From positions 2,526,501 to 2,590,500 of the forward strand of contig CM044860.1 in NCBI GenBank assembly GCA_024500155.1: a stretch of DNA of 64,000 bases. The letters run 5' to 3'. Within the stretch, counting starts at the first letter, position 1; every line of letters starts with the position of its first letter. The translations under genes were made by a program, and so were the position numbers. This DNA is from Chenopodium formosanum (Eukaryota; Streptophyta; Magnoliopsida; Caryophyllales; Amaranthaceae). Positions 33,936 to 46,073 of the stretch are shown one piece after another. Below the pieces are notes generated by a model that ran no database searches, was not told where the DNA came from, and saw nothing but the letters and a program-made list of their open reading frames with translations.

Positions 33936-35102
33936 ATGCTTCTGCGAAAATTCTCTCTTTCTAAAAGATTCTTATCAACTAAGAACACTCATGACCTTGC
34001 TTCCTCCATTGCAGAGTTCAATAAGGTATGCCAATGCCCTATATGATTTGCTTACTACAATACATATTAAACAAATATTTATTGGATCCTATATGAAGTT
34101 TGCACTTTATATGCTTAACTTGTAATTAAGTGCAGTAGTTTTGAAGAAAATTCTTGCTGAACAATGTATTGAAAGAGTTTTTGTTGAATTTTGTATGAAA
34201 ATGTTTGATTTGATTAGATTAGATTACATTGGGATGTTTTGTTTTCATAAATAACATAATTAAACCCTATTGAGCTGTCAATTTCCCATGTCTAGATTTT
34301 TGGATTTTTGTGTTTTGTTACTTGACAAAATGGAAATTGATATGAATTGAAGTTTGATATGATGAGACTTGTGTTCGATAAATTTTACATCAATATGCTT
34401 TCTTCTTAGTATAGCAATACTATTTTTCTTTTTGATACTTAACTTAGGATGCTTTCTCATGTAGTGTACTAACTACTAAGTGATGTTTATCCGAATTTAT
34501 GAGTTTAGGAACTGGAAGACATATTTGGTGAACCTCCTTCATCAGCAGGCCTTTTAGGTTCAAGTGGTTCTGGAGATGTAACTCAAGATACTCGGTTTTC
34601 CACTTCTGAAGTATCTGAAAAAGTATGTGGATTAACCCATATTGGAAAGCAAGGGGAGGCACAAATGGTGGATGTCTCTCCAAAACAAAACACCAAAAGA
34701 ACGGCAGTTGCCAGTGGCAAAGTTGTATTGGGAAAGGAGGTGTTTGATTTGGTGTCAGCAAACCAATTAGCCAAGGGAGATGTGCTTAGTGTGGCCAAAA
34801 TTGCAGGAATTACTGGAGCAAAGCAAACTAGCAACCTTATCCCACTTTGCCATAACATTAGCCTGTCACATGTGGATGTTGATTTGGCTTTAAATCACCG
34901 GGATTACAGTGTCGATATCCACGGACAAGCCTCAACAACGGGAAAGACTGGGGTCGAGATGGAAGCTCTGACTGCTGTCAGCATTGCTGGGCTAACCATT
35001 TATGATATGTGCAAGGCTGCCTCAAAAAATATTGAAATATCAAATGTAAGGCTCGAGCTTAAAACTGGAGGGAAGAGTGGGGATTGGTCCAGGGAGGAGT
35101 AA
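33936..35102 (+). CDS. CNX3: Cyclic pyranopterin monophosphate synthase accessory protein (MoaC family), mitochondrial
   Basis: Exons 33936-34025 and 34509-35102 join in phase 0 (AAG|GTATGC, TTTAG|GAA) and give 227 residues. The first exon encodes an Arg/Ser/Leu-rich presequence (MLLRKFSLSKRFLSTKN), typical of mitochondrial import, where plant CNX2 and CNX3 act. The MoaC core begins at MVDVSPKQNTKRTA. It has the family motifs TSNLIPLCHNI, STTGKTGVEMEALTAVSIA and LTIYDMCKA, which include the active-site lysine, histidine and glutamate positions. With CNX2 (MoaA) it turns GTP-derived 3',8-cyclo-dihydro-GTP into cyclic pyranopterin monophosphate, the first intermediate of molybdenum cofactor. 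The gene looks intact; the N-terminal part is shorter than in Arabidopsis as I recall it. Confidence 0.92.
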
Positions 35103-37259
35103 TGCTGTTCAACAGCTAGGTGAGTTATACTAACTAGATATTGCTTTAGTGCTTATATTGTTGCAGCTTGCAAGCAAAATTTTCATGCTCATAATACTGA
35201 ATATAATTAGAAGGTATGGTTACTGAATGTTATCTCTGTTCCCAGTTGCACATTTCAACCTGTCTGTCCATTTTTTATAAAAAAATTTAGCCATTATTGC
35301 ATTTTAATGTTGTCCCTGTTTTCATACATTTGATGGAGATCTTGAATGCATGTATGCACTTGATGGCTGTGGTAAAAAACTAAAAGCTACTAGTTTCATA
35401 CAGGATTGTTTATATACAACACAGACATAGAAGCCTTACTGTATATAGGTTCACACACGAAGCATTTTAGGGTCTCCTAAAGGATAATTGGAATTTGAGG
35501 AATTGGGGAATATATCTCACTGACACACTAGCGAGGGTAGGGATGAGGAATAGAGGTTTCATATCACTACCTTTCAGTTTCATTAAAGTTTTCAAAAATG
35601 ATTTTTATCGGAGCAGTTTTTGGTCCAATGTAAACTATGATTGGTGTCAGGCTTGACAACTAAGGTGCAAAGGGTTGTCAATGGTGGTGATTTCTTACTT
35701 TGGCTTGGAGCACCTTGGAGGCTCTCCTCCATTGTTTATCTAGATTAGCTCTTACATTACTTGATTTTAGGGCTTTCTGAGGCAGCTCTGGCCTAATGGA
35801 TGCATTATTGATTTGACAAAGAAGATGTACTTAATAATTAATATAATACAAAGTATGATGATGAGGTCTGGTCCTTAAGCATGATGTTTTTATCACTCTA
35901 GTACTCATATATAGGCCCACTTCCAGCCTTGGATAGTCCCTTACATTCAGAAATAAATTATCACATTGTTTTCACCATTCATAATTGAAGATAGACCCTG
36001 ACAATGGTTGGATCATTCAACTCTTTACACATCACTCAGCTTTAGTACAAGGATTCTACCATTGCACAATGGTAGTTTATACGGAAGTGTGTGTATTCTT
36101 TAGGTGTTGGTGGGTGTAGCACACATATCGGATCTGTGTACCTTTAGTTCTTACATCATTGGGATGCCATGTGCATGCTATACGTTGCAGTTATAGGGCG
36201 TTTTGAGAAATTTAATAAAAAAAACCGTTGTTACTTTTGGAAAGGCTGCGGGTATTTTGTGATTTTCTAAAATAATGCACAAGCTATGAAATACTTGGTA
36301 TGTAATTGTTTCTTATGAATACTATAATCATCTTTAATATGAAGTGTTGACTATAAGATTGCAATATTATATGTTTACCTCCATGATGTGAGATACGAAG
36401 CTTAGTGGTATAGTACGTAAGCAGAGGACATGTTCACAATGTCCCCAAAAAGCCATTCAAGTTAAGGTTTTAAACATTTGAAGTGAATTTTATAGGCTGG
36501 CATTAGCTTAAGGATGAAAAGTGGGGAAGGATGTCTTCCCTTATCTCCACCGAAAGGTTCCTCCTTTCTCTCGCTAAATCTACATTTCATTATTACCTTA
36601 CACGGTGTGTGCCTGAGGCAGGCCTTAATTATTACTTCCTCCACTTGGAAATAACAATCTCATTGTCCCGACCTTAATACTTGAGTTTACACCACATTTT
36701 TACTTAATGACCCTGTTAGTCCCGGATGATAGAATTGCAGTCCACACACGAATTTAGTTGAGAAGCAGATCTATGAGCTGTTGTTGTTATGCTGAGGCTC
36801 TCAGTAAGTAGCGACTGCATACTCATCTTTACTTCTTTGAGATGGTTTTGATGCTCTAATCAAATTTTATGTCGCGCAGTCGCAGGGACCATGAGCTCTT
36901 TCTTATCTTGATCTACTGCAGTATTCCTAGGATGCTTCACTGCCAATGCAATAAGTAATATGTCCCATTTAAGAGCACCTACATTAAGTTCTTTCTGCAT
37001 TTGAGGGGACCAAAGACCAATTGTCTTGTGTAATATTGCCTACTCTCTCGGTCACTGTATAGGATTATGAAAAAGGGGTGTTGGTATTCTATTTGGTCAC
37101 TAAAGACCTTATTACAAATTACACACTTTGTACAACTTTATGTGCTACTGTATTTTTTACAACGATCCATCACCTAGTAGTCTATCATTATTTCTCTAAG
37201 GAGCAATATTTCAAGCCTTAGGACTATGTATTCACAATAGGATACTTTGTATTGCTAAT
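35103..37259. other. Intergenic region downstream of CNX3
   Basis: 3' flank of CNX3, then non-coding DNA. Short frames have no protein character. I see no RNA gene. Confidence 0.5.
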
Positions 37260-37463
37260 TGTTGAAACCCATTATAGCCCACTTGAGAGTGTTCCACGTC
37301 GGAGAAAGTGGAGAGGTGGTTCCACTTTATAAGATAAAGGAGTAACTCTTACTATTACCAATTGGTTTTAGTATGAAAGTTTCGAAGCCTAGTTTGTGGA
37401 CCAAACTCTCCTCCTCCATATTCGGGTTGCTTGGCCCATTTCATATTGTTTCGAAATTTAACA
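37260..37463 (+). mobile_element. Short LTR followed by a primer-binding site
   Basis: TGTTGAAACC...TTTAACA (TG to CA, 204 bp) contains CCACGTCGGAGAAAGTGGAG and TATAAG. It is directly followed by TGGTATCA, the tRNA-iMet primer-binding start used by Copia and TRIM elements. Only about 90 bp of internal sequence are recognisable before a second TGTTGAAAC-like motif (37553), so this is a degraded short (TRIM-like) element. Confidence 0.6.
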
Positions 37464-38803
37464 TGGTATCATATCCCAGGTTTGTTGGACCGTTCATAAC
37501 CGGGTATTTGTCAAGCCACTGGTTAAGGGGCCTCTATTGGATGTTCTGATGTGTTGAAACTGAAGCTTTGATAGAGTATAAAAACATAACACTAACCATG
37601 TGTCGCACAATATTATGCAATATTTGGGTTTGCGTCTTACTACGGAGTACTAGTTATACCTTTCTAAGTTTCTATTCTTAGTCCGGAGGTCTGGATTACA
37701 TATAACATTTTTCAGTGTCTATATAATTTAAGAATATCCATAATGGCAAAATCATCCAAACATGTTCTGTTAAAATTTTCAGATATCATGTCTCTTTGCT
37801 AGCCTCAGCTCCTGACGCCGTAATTAGCTCTGAGATTGATGAAGTGGTGATTTTATTCCACTTACATTGCATCATTATTTTTCCAATCTTTGGCTAATAG
37901 TGCCAATTACTCATGGCCGTTGGATTTAGATGGATCCTATTGTGATTGCTCCACGTGGACGACATGCTTGATGAAAATAGGATTCCATTTTCCACTGGAT
38001 AAGTAGTTGTTATCACTGTGATCTACAGCTAAAAGCAACTCTGGGAAATTTTGTAATGCTACCATTTCCCCCCAAGGCCCCAAAGAATAGACACTTCCAC
38101 GTAGAATTATTATAGTAATAACCCTATTTATGCTTAGTTATGAGTTTTACAAAATATACACTCATTACTTTACATACGGCAAGCAAGTTGTTTTTAAAAG
38201 TTATGTAGGAAGAGCAAATAGAGATGAAGGGAGTAATATTATGTATCATCATCTAAGTATTTTTTCGGGTGGGTTATATTTTGTGACCGTTTCTTCATAC
38301 TCGTAAATTACAACTCTATGTAATGCATACTGTATTACGCATGGCCGCATGGGACATCTTCTTTCTTGTTGATAGGAAAAAAAGGAATAGGGAAAACTTT
38401 AGCTCAATGTCCACATAACTTTAGCCTTTACTGGTGGCAAGTGGTGACCTTACAACTTTAATCAATGAGAACATGCTGAAGATGCTACCTTCAAGTTCTT
38501 TTGCTTCATCACCTCGTATATCCCACATATATCAACCTACTTGGCTACTTCAAATCTATAATGGCTACATATCATGCCATTTTCATGACATTGTCTTTAA
38601 TTTTAATGTCGTCTTTATGTGAATATTCAATAATTTCAGGCTTGAAAAATATTGTGATTCTACTTCTTATACTCCTTTATGTGAGTATGTTGTTTTTTTT
38701 TTTTTTCTTCTCCTTTTCAAAAAATTTATATCTACATACATTTATTATTGTAAGAAGTGAAAAAGTGTGACAATAAGAGTAATGTCTAGCTGGGGTTATC
38801 TTA
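37464..38803. other. Non-coding region
   Basis: AT-rich DNA. Short frames at 38434-38770 are not convincing. Nothing else seen. Confidence 0.4.
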
Positions 38804-38943
38804 AAGGAGTTCAGCTCAATTCAGCTTTAATCAGTTCAGCTCAGTTCAGTTCAGTTCTTAATTTTCTTCTCTCATAAAATATTCAGTTCACTTCAGTTCC
38901 AATCAGTTTAGTTTAGTTCAGTTCAGTCAATCAGAACAGGCCC
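38804..38943. mobile_element. Tourist-like MITE (GTTCAG-rich family)
   Basis: The interior is made of TTCAG/CTGAA repeats. The right end AGAACAGGCCC is followed by TTA (38944-38946) and the left end is preceded by TTA (38801-38803), a PIF/Harbinger-type duplication. It is related to 43526-43852 and 51288-51419. Confidence 0.65.
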
Positions 38944-40456
38944 TTAGCTACAAGTTTAAGTAGGAGCAATTATAAATTTATAATGGAAAGGAGGGAGTAA
39001 TAACCTAATTACAAATACTCGTAGTGTCGTAGTCATTTTACATGAGCATTATGAGTTTGAGTGCTAGTGTAACCTGATCAGTGAACCACAGTAGATCCAT
39101 TAAATTAGGCATAAGCCGCATAACCATAAACCAACAAACGCCTTGGTTCGTGAGAAGATTTATGGAACCTAATAAGCTCACATTCCTATGCTCTTACTAG
39201 TCTTCCGTATTTATAATTTGAATGATAATTGTACGTACTATCTACCCATCCAACAATCAATACACCCCTCATCAATTTTTACTTGAAATATCAACCTTCA
39301 CCAGACCAAACATTACTCCCGCTATCTGTACCTTTTTGGTTTTCTTCTAAATTATTCTAATACCCATCTTCGTCAATTGTCATGCTCTTCCTTAACCAAA
39401 ACCCTACCTCTATTTATATCGTATAATGTACGGAGTATAAATTTGTTTTATTGTAATTTGTTTGATGATGATTTGCACTTGAACAGACTTTATTTTAGAA
39501 TCTTATTAATCTTGCATTAGAATATTTTTAAATCATACGCTCTATTTTTTAGGTGAGAAGAAAATAACATGTATTTGACAAACTATGAGCCACTCCGTAT
39601 TTGATTTGGTAATCTATGAATTTTATCATTGTAGTAAAACATTCTCTCTTAAAAACATTATTCAATTCTTATAAGGTAGGATTTTACTTTTGTGATGTTA
39701 ACATATAAGGTAGGAGTAATTACTTTGTAGATAAGTTTGTACTTGTATAAATTAATTAAGATCAATTCTCAATTTCTCATTAATAGTTAGTTAGTTTAAG
39801 TAAATTAAGTTAAGATATGTCATGTTCAATAAGTTTAATAACCCCATTTCAAATTATTTAAAGAAACCAGTTCGATTAAAGAGCACTAATTATGAAAAGA
39901 AAGTAAGCAAAAGTCATACTAATTGTATCAATTATGGTCAATACTCTTCAAAATTACAGAGTGCTTATCTCTCAATTTAGCAATGAGAAGGAAAACATGA
40001 TCTTTATTATCAAATATAGATAGACAAAACTAAATATCGTTAAAAAATAGTTAGATTTGGATTATCTAATTAAGAATAGATAGATTTAAACTATCTAAAT
40101 AAGCATTGACTAAAACAAAATAATCACATGTAGTTTGAGACAACATCTTGTATGAGTTGTAACTCCACCTAATTTATAAGAATTCACCTATCCATATCCA
40201 ATTTTATATGCACCCAAATTAAGACAAAAGGAAACAAAAACACGGGTTACCACTTACAACAACAAAACCCAACATACATATGATACGTACTACAAACTTG
40301 CACCGATTAACAAGTTCATAAATCATAATAATACCTCCAAAACCTTTTCTTTTTTTATTTATTTTTGTTGTTATGGCTTCACATTTATTTATAAGCTCAC
40401 TCTTCATCTCCATGTGAATCTCTGCACCCTCATTTCACCACCTTTCTTCCAAAAAC
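38944..40456. other. Upstream region of the aspartic protease gene
   Basis: AT-rich, without genes. A C/T-rich stretch just before 40457 is the likely 5' leader. Confidence 0.5.
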
Positions 40457-41998
40457 ATGGAAGAAAGAAAACCCACCTCTTTTCTTCTTTTCTCTCTTGT
40501 TATTTTCCTCTCTCTTTCTCTCTCCTCTTCTCTTGAACTTCAAAATCTTCTCCTCAAACCTCTCCCTAAACCCTCTTCCCTTCTTCCGAACACGGAATGG
40601 GACCTAACAGCCCAATTACAAGTAAACGGGGAGCTTTTCGGTTCCGTAGATACATCATTCGAGCTTTCGGGTTCTTTAGATAGCACCGTGGCGCTGCAGC
40701 TAGAGCACCTGGACGCTCTAGAGCCGCATTTGAGCCAGGATGAGCTTTTTTCTGTAAAGCTCAAGCGCGATGAGGCCCGGGTGGAGTCTATCCTAGCCCG
40801 GGCTCAGGATGTCTCGCATTCCTCCAAGCGCGGGTCGCATAGACACCGCGCTGGTTCCCACCACGGGAGGAATGCGAGCCACCCTCGCGCTCCTGCTGGA
40901 GCCGCTGGTGGGAGCGGCTTCAGCAGTTCCGTAACCTCGGGGTTAGCCCAAGGGAGCGGTGAGTACTTCACCCGACTTGGCGTGGGCTCACCCCCGAGGT
41001 ACATGTACATGGTTCTAGACACTGGAAGCGACATCGTTTGGCTCCAGTGTTCACCTTGTAAGAGATGCTACGATCAAACCGACCAGGTCTTCAACCCGGT
41101 CCAATCCGGTTCATTCCGGACCATTCCTTGCCGGTCCAAGATCTGCCAACAATTGGACCAACCCGGATGTGCTATACGTGGCAACAGATGCGCGTACCAG
41201 GTGTCATACGGTGATGGGTCGTTTACCATGGGAGAGTTCGCTAGTGAAACGATGACGTTTCGAAGAACTAAGGTTCCAAACGTTGCGCTTGGTTGTGGTC
41301 ATGATAATGAAGGTCTTTTTGTTGGTGCTGCCGGTTTACTCGGTTTAGGCCGTGGAAAATTATCTTTTCCTTCTCAAACCGGTAACCGGTTCGGAAACAA
41401 ATTCTCCTACTGTTTGGTGGACCGATCCGCTTCTAGCAAACCGTCATCAGTTGTTTTCGGTGCATCAGCGGTTTCTCGAAACGCTGTTTTTACCCCATTA
41501 ATATCTAACCCGAAACTAGACACTTTTTACTACGTGGATTTACTCGGGTTTAGCGTGGGTGGGACCCGTGTTCCTGGTATCACGGGTGAGCTTTTCAAGA
41601 TTGACCGTACGGGTAATGGTGGCATTATCTTGGACTCGGGTACGTCCGTTACCCGGTTAACCCGACCCGCTTACATTGCGTTAAGGGATGCCTTCCGAGT
41701 CGGGGCATCGTCCCTTAAGACCGCCTCCGGGTTCTCTTTGTTCGATACGTGTTTCGACTTGTCGGGTAAAACCGAAGTTCGGGTGCCCACGGTAGTAATG
41801 CACTTCAATGAGGCGGATATTTCATTACCCGCTAACAACTATTTGATACCGGTTGATACGTCGGGTCGGTTTTGCTTTGCTTTTGCGGGAACAATGAGCG
41901 GATTGTCGATTATTGGAAATATCCAACAACAGGGTATTCGGGTTTCTTTTGATGTTGCTAGTAGGCGGGTCGGATTCCTCCCTAATGCTTGTACTTGA
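40457..41998 (+). CDS. APF2: Secreted pepsin-like aspartic protease (APF2 type)
   Basis: 513 residues without introns. Signal peptide about 1-26 (FLLFSLVIFLSLSLSSS). A propeptide runs to about residue 165, including a basic H/R/S-rich stretch. The catalytic domain starts near GSGEYFTRLGVGSPPRYMYM. The two catalytic aspartates are D188TGSD and D393SGTS, with flap Tyr in YGDGSF. The nepenthesin-type cysteine-rich insert CSPCKRCYDQTDQVFNP and the family C-terminus IIGNIQQQGIRVSFDVASRR are present. It belongs to the atypical/nepenthesin-like A1B proteases. The closest remembered relatives are Arabidopsis APF2 (At1g01300) and At3g61820, also intronless. It is expected in the secretory pathway or cell wall; the substrate is unknown. 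The coding part is clearly more GC-rich than its surroundings. Confidence 0.9.
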   Translation: MEERKPTSFLLFSLVIFLSLSLSSSLELQNLLLKPLPKPSSLLPNTEWDLTAQLQVNGELFGSVDTSFELSGSLDSTVALQLEHLDALEPHLSQDELFSVKLKRDEARVESILARAQDVSHSSKRGSHRHRAGSHHGRNASHPRAPAGAAGGSGFSSSVTSGLAQGSGEYFTRLGVGSPPRYMYMVLDTGSDIVWLQCSPCKRCYDQTDQVFNPVQSGSFRTIPCRSKICQQLDQPGCAIRGNRCAYQVSYGDGSFTMGEFASETMTFRRTKVPNVALGCGHDNEGLFVGAAGLLGLGRGKLSFPSQTGNRFGNKFSYCLVDRSASSKPSSVVFGASAVSRNAVFTPLISNPKLDTFYYVDLLGFSVGGTRVPGITGELFKIDRTGNGGIILDSGTSVTRLTRPAYIALRDAFRVGASSLKTASGFSLFDTCFDLSGKTEVRVPTVVMHFNEADISLPANNYLIPVDTSGRFCFAFAGTMSGLSIIGNIQQQGIRVSFDVASRRVGFLPNACT

Positions 41999-42004
41999 TT
42001 TGAG

Positions 42005-42043
<39 letters not shown>

Positions 42044-43525
42044 ACTTTCTTAATTTATTTGTTTAAGCAAAAAAAGATGTTAGGAAGAAAAAAAAAAAAA
42101 GGTGTTGTAATTGGAAAAAGGGGGCAAGTAAAAATAGTGGAAAATTAAAAAGATATCTTGTGTTGGGTTAGTGTGCCACAATCTAAAATGCTTCACATGA
42201 GAAGGGGAATTTGTGTCCTACAAAAAAAAGTATACATAAATGTTATTGGCCCCACCACGAGTGAGGGCATTTTGTTCATGTGAAATCAAGTCATGTGAAA
42301 AAATTGGTCACTCTTTTTGGTCGGAATAAGTCAATTTGTGGGTGCGGAAAAAACGCTAATCAACTTAATTAATAGCCTTTCACACTATCACAGTATCACA
42401 ATTGTGAATGTAGTATTGTTCATTGTTAACGTGAAAAACATTCGAAAAAGCTTTGATGAACTATGAATCGTAACAGTAGTCTTAAACAGAATGTTTAGCT
42501 GTTTGAGTTGATGATGGTTTAATTATTTGTTTGAGTTTCAACTCTACTTCTCATGTTAAAAAGGTCGAAAATGTAACCCCGGTGTACTCATTGTATTGTT
42601 ATGTTGGGAAGGAGCAAGTTTTTGTTGCTTGTTTCCCGCTAGGCTTATGTAGGCCTTATTTGGTTATAATAACTTTATGTAAGCACTCAAAATTCTTAGA
42701 AAATGCATTATTGATGTGTTGTTTAGTTAATCAAAAAAGTGCAAAATTACATAATGTATTTACTTACCCACCTCCCCCAAGGTCATTCAAATTTCCTAGG
42801 AATTTTAATTTCCCTAATGCCAACCAAACAAAGTAAAGCAATTTCCTAGGAATTTGAAGAAGGAAATAATTTCCTATGAATTGTAAATTACCATCGGAAG
42901 TTGATTCCCATTGCAACCAAACGAGTCCTTAACTTAGTTGAATGTAATTTGAATCTATCAATAAAAAAAATTCCAATCTTCCCTTTACTTTTTTTTTTTT
43001 TTTTTTTTTTTTTGGTCTTTTACTGTTTTATTTGATGATGGAATGACCAAATTATCAAGGGTGAAACAATGTACTCCCCAAATCAAATACTTTTATGGAT
43101 TGTTCACACTCAAAGGCTCTTTCTATCTCTCACTACTATACAATCTTTCCTCTAAAAATTGAGATATACGAATTATAAATCTAACGGTCTAAACTCTAAA
43201 CCCTTTGGCCTTTTCAATAATAAAAAGGGTGTCTTTTTATTTATTCATTTTCTACATATAATAAAGGTTAATGAAATGATAGCTATCCAAGTATGTTTAT
43301 TGCTTAATATTTACTCCTAGCAAAAGTTAATAATGTACAATACACAATACCAAAGCAGCTTTCAAGTTATGGACTACTTTATCAAAAGTTAATTTAGATT
43401 AGATAAAAGGTTCATGTAAAGGTAGGCAAGAGCCAAGAAGGATTAATTTTACTGTATAAATGAATCATTGAGATACAAATTAAAATTAAAATTAAATTAA
43501 GATAGAACTAGAATGACCAGAATAA
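41999..43525. other. Downstream region of the protease gene
   Basis: A T run at 42009-42036, then AT-rich DNA. It contains the MITE at 42648-42930 and a second T run at about 42990. No gene. Confidence 0.5.
42648..42930. mobile_element. MITE with AATTTCCTAGGAA-type inverted repeats
   Basis: The left end TAGGCCTTATTTGGTTAT and right end CAACCAAACGAGTCCTTA are imperfect inverted repeats. The interior has CCTAGGAATTT motifs in both orientations. Related sequence in the other orientation occurs at about 51423-51700. Confidence 0.5.
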
Positions 43526-43852
43526 GGCCCCGTTTTCTTCACCTTATTTTTGCTGAATTGAAATTATTTTTATTGAAACAAAATTATATTTGCTGAATTT
43601 AAATTATTTTTACTAAACTTAAATTAATTTTACTGAATTGAAATTATTTTTGTTGAACTGAAATTATATTTACTGATTTTCTATTATAATTCTTTTTTAA
43701 GAAAACTGAATTTTAATGAACTGAAATTATTTTTACTGAACTAAAATTATTTTTACTGAATTGAAATTAATTTTACCGAACTGAACTTATTTTTACTGAA
43801 ATGAAATTATTTTTACTTAATAATATTTTTTTAAGGTGAAGAGAACAGGGCC
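43526..43852. mobile_element. Tourist-like MITE, 327 bp, with TAA TSD
   Basis: GGCCCCGTTTTCTTCACCTT at the left end and AAGGTGAAGAGAACAGGGCC at the right end are inverted repeats. TAA flanks both sides (43523-43525 and 43853-43855). The interior is a series of ACTGAA(A/T)T.AAATTATTTTT repeats. Confidence 0.85.
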
Positions 43853-44203
43853 TAATATTCACGTTTGGTTTGTTAAAAAAAGAAATATTCACGTTTGGGT
43901 AAAAAATTGTTAACCCATGCAAGGAAAATTTGGTGCCTACATAGTGCGTAGTTATAGAGCTTCACATTGCGAAAACTAGGGTTTCATAGCACTTTCGATA
44001 GAGAGCAACGTTAGAAAAACTTATCATTGAAGGTGGCATCATTAGCACACTACTCTTTGGCTTCTCCGACTGGTAAATTTGATCATACCATAAATCAAAC
44101 AAGACATGAAATACAACATTTTACATAGCCAATGTGAGACATGTAGTAACTTTAGGTTCTTTTATTGATCCTTGTGAAATTCGACATTGAATATTTATAT
44201 CTC

Positions 44204-44740
44204 TGATGCGGGAGCATCCAAGATTTCCTTTCTTGATAGTTTTTAATGTTTCTTTAGATAGATTTTTGCTTACAAGTTTTTACCTTTCACTTGAAAGGGT
44301 TTTTCTTGTTTTAAGCATCTTAGGATTCCTTAATTAGTTTTTTGTAATGTAGTTAGTTTAATGTAGGTTACTAGGAATTCAAGTTAGAGTAGAATTAGTT
44401 TTCCTAAACCTAATAGGATTAGGATTCTATCTATTTTATGTTTTCCTTGTAAAGCCTATAAATAGGCCACATAATTAGCTATAAATTCAGAGTTTTATTT
44501 TGAGAATTAATCCTTTTTGAGCGTTGCTCGTTTGATTGTTAATAAAAAACATAACTTGTTGCGACTCGTGATCATCTTCTAGTTGCGACTAGAGAGAGAC
44601 CCTCTATTCTTGTGAGAATTAGAGTACTGTCCATTTACTTTCATCCATAATAACCATCTTTTTCATCACTATAATTCACAAAGTCATTAAACCACAATCG
44701 TGGTTACATTCTACACAAAATCGGACTAAAATCCGCATCA
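44204..44740. mobile_element. Solo LTR, 537 bp, with perfect 5-bp TSD
   Basis: TGATGCGGGAGC...ATCCGCATCA, flanked by ATCTC on both sides (44199-44203 and 44741-44745). On the plus strand it contains CCTATAAATAGGCC, a promoter TATA, at about 44455. There is no internal region, so recombination between two LTRs removed the rest. Confidence 0.9.
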
Positions 44741-44997
44741 ATCTCATTCTTGTTACTATAGTTTGACACTCTAGAAATTCACTTTTGAGGAGAGTGTCTT
44801 AATGTTTGATTTTTCTCTTAAAATTTTCGGATTCAACGAGTAATTTTTTAGGCACTAGGCCCAGTGGCGGACCCAGCCTTGGTCCTGCTGGGTCACGTGA
44901 CCTAGCGAAAAAAAAACTTTTTTTTTTTTAACATGGCACCCATTTAAAAATAAGATATAAGGATTACTTTTGGTTATATCTTAACAATACAAACTTG

Positions 44998-45140
44998 TAG
45001 CATAGTGGTTGAAGGGATTGAGACAAAGCCCATTAAGCAAAATGCCCAATCACACAGGTCTTGGGTTCGAACATTGGTACATGCAGTTTTTGTATTCCTT
45101 ATACTTCGTATCTTTTTGTTTTTTTTTTTTTTTTTTTTTT
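44998..45140 (+). mobile_element. tRNA-derived SINE-like segment inside hAT element
   Basis: A box TAGCATAGTGGTTGA at 44998 and B box GGTTCGAACAT at 45064, followed by a T run. The spacing fits a tRNA-type Pol III promoter. Confidence 0.45.
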
Positions 45141-45230
45141 TTTCTTTTTCCTTCCTATGGTTATGTGATTTATTGATTTTTATGTTATGATTTGAATTTT
45201 TTCCTTCTTTTTTCATTTAATTCATTGTAG

Positions 45231-45505
45231 CAGCATTAGCTAGTAATATTATTTTTTTTTTTTTGTTTTGGTTTTCCTTTTGAAATGATTATGAACTTAT
45301 GACTATTTGATTATCATGTGATTAATTTAAATATCCTTCAATGTTGTTATGTTTTGTGTTGTTAAGACATTACATTATTAGCTAGTAATAGAATTATTTT
45401 TTTGGTTTTCCTTTTGAAATGATTATGAACTTATTTGATTGTCATGTGATTAATTTAATTATCCTTCAATGTTGTTATGTTTTGTGTTGTTAAGACATTA
45501 CATTA
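45231..45505. repeat. Direct duplication of about 135 bp
   Basis: Two near-identical copies share TTAGCTAGTAAT, GGTTTTCCTTTTGAAATG and ATCCTTCAATGTTGTTATG. They differ by a short deletion and T-run length. Confidence 0.85.
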
Positions 45506-46073
45506 AGTGGTTTTTCTAATTTGTGTTGTTTATATTATGTTTGTATAATTAAATTGGGTTTTTTTTTTTATTTTTGTAAAAAAAAAAATATTAATTTGGG
45601 TATAGAATAGACAAGTTGCAAAAAGATTGAATTAATCTATTTTTGACAATATTGGAATTTGTAATTAAATTGAAATTGTGACTTAATTTTCATAAAAAAC
45701 ATATGATATAACAAGTTTCTTTAGTCCCAATATGCATCCTCCTCCTCCACAAAACATCCTCTATCACAAAATTCATCCACCTCAGGTATTCGGTCGATGG
45801 GTGATGATTGATAGGTGACAGTGACCTAGCACCTTAAAAATCCTGGATCCGCCACTGACTAGGCCTATAAGGCTATATAGGCCCAATGGCCCATGGACCA
45901 CAACCCAACTGATAAATTGTCAATGCATTTTAGCCCATGAAGATATGATCGCTAAAGCATCTTCAATGTTCAAAGTATAAACAGATTAAACTTCAAAAAA
46001 ATAAAAATAAAAATAAAATTGTACTCGTCAAAAAATATATAATTCCGGGAAAAAAATTTCCCGAGATCAAAAA

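Larger units (their letters stand above)
44862..45857. mobile_element. Non-autonomous hAT-like element, 996 bp, with 8-bp TSD
   Basis: The ends CAGTGGCGGACCCAG and CTGGATCCGCCACTG are inverted repeats. They are flanked by identical ACTAGGCC copies (44854-44861 and 45858-45865). No transposase frame. Inside are a SINE-like segment (44998-45140) and a direct duplication of about 135 bp (about 45231-45375 and 45376-45505). Confidence 0.88.
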
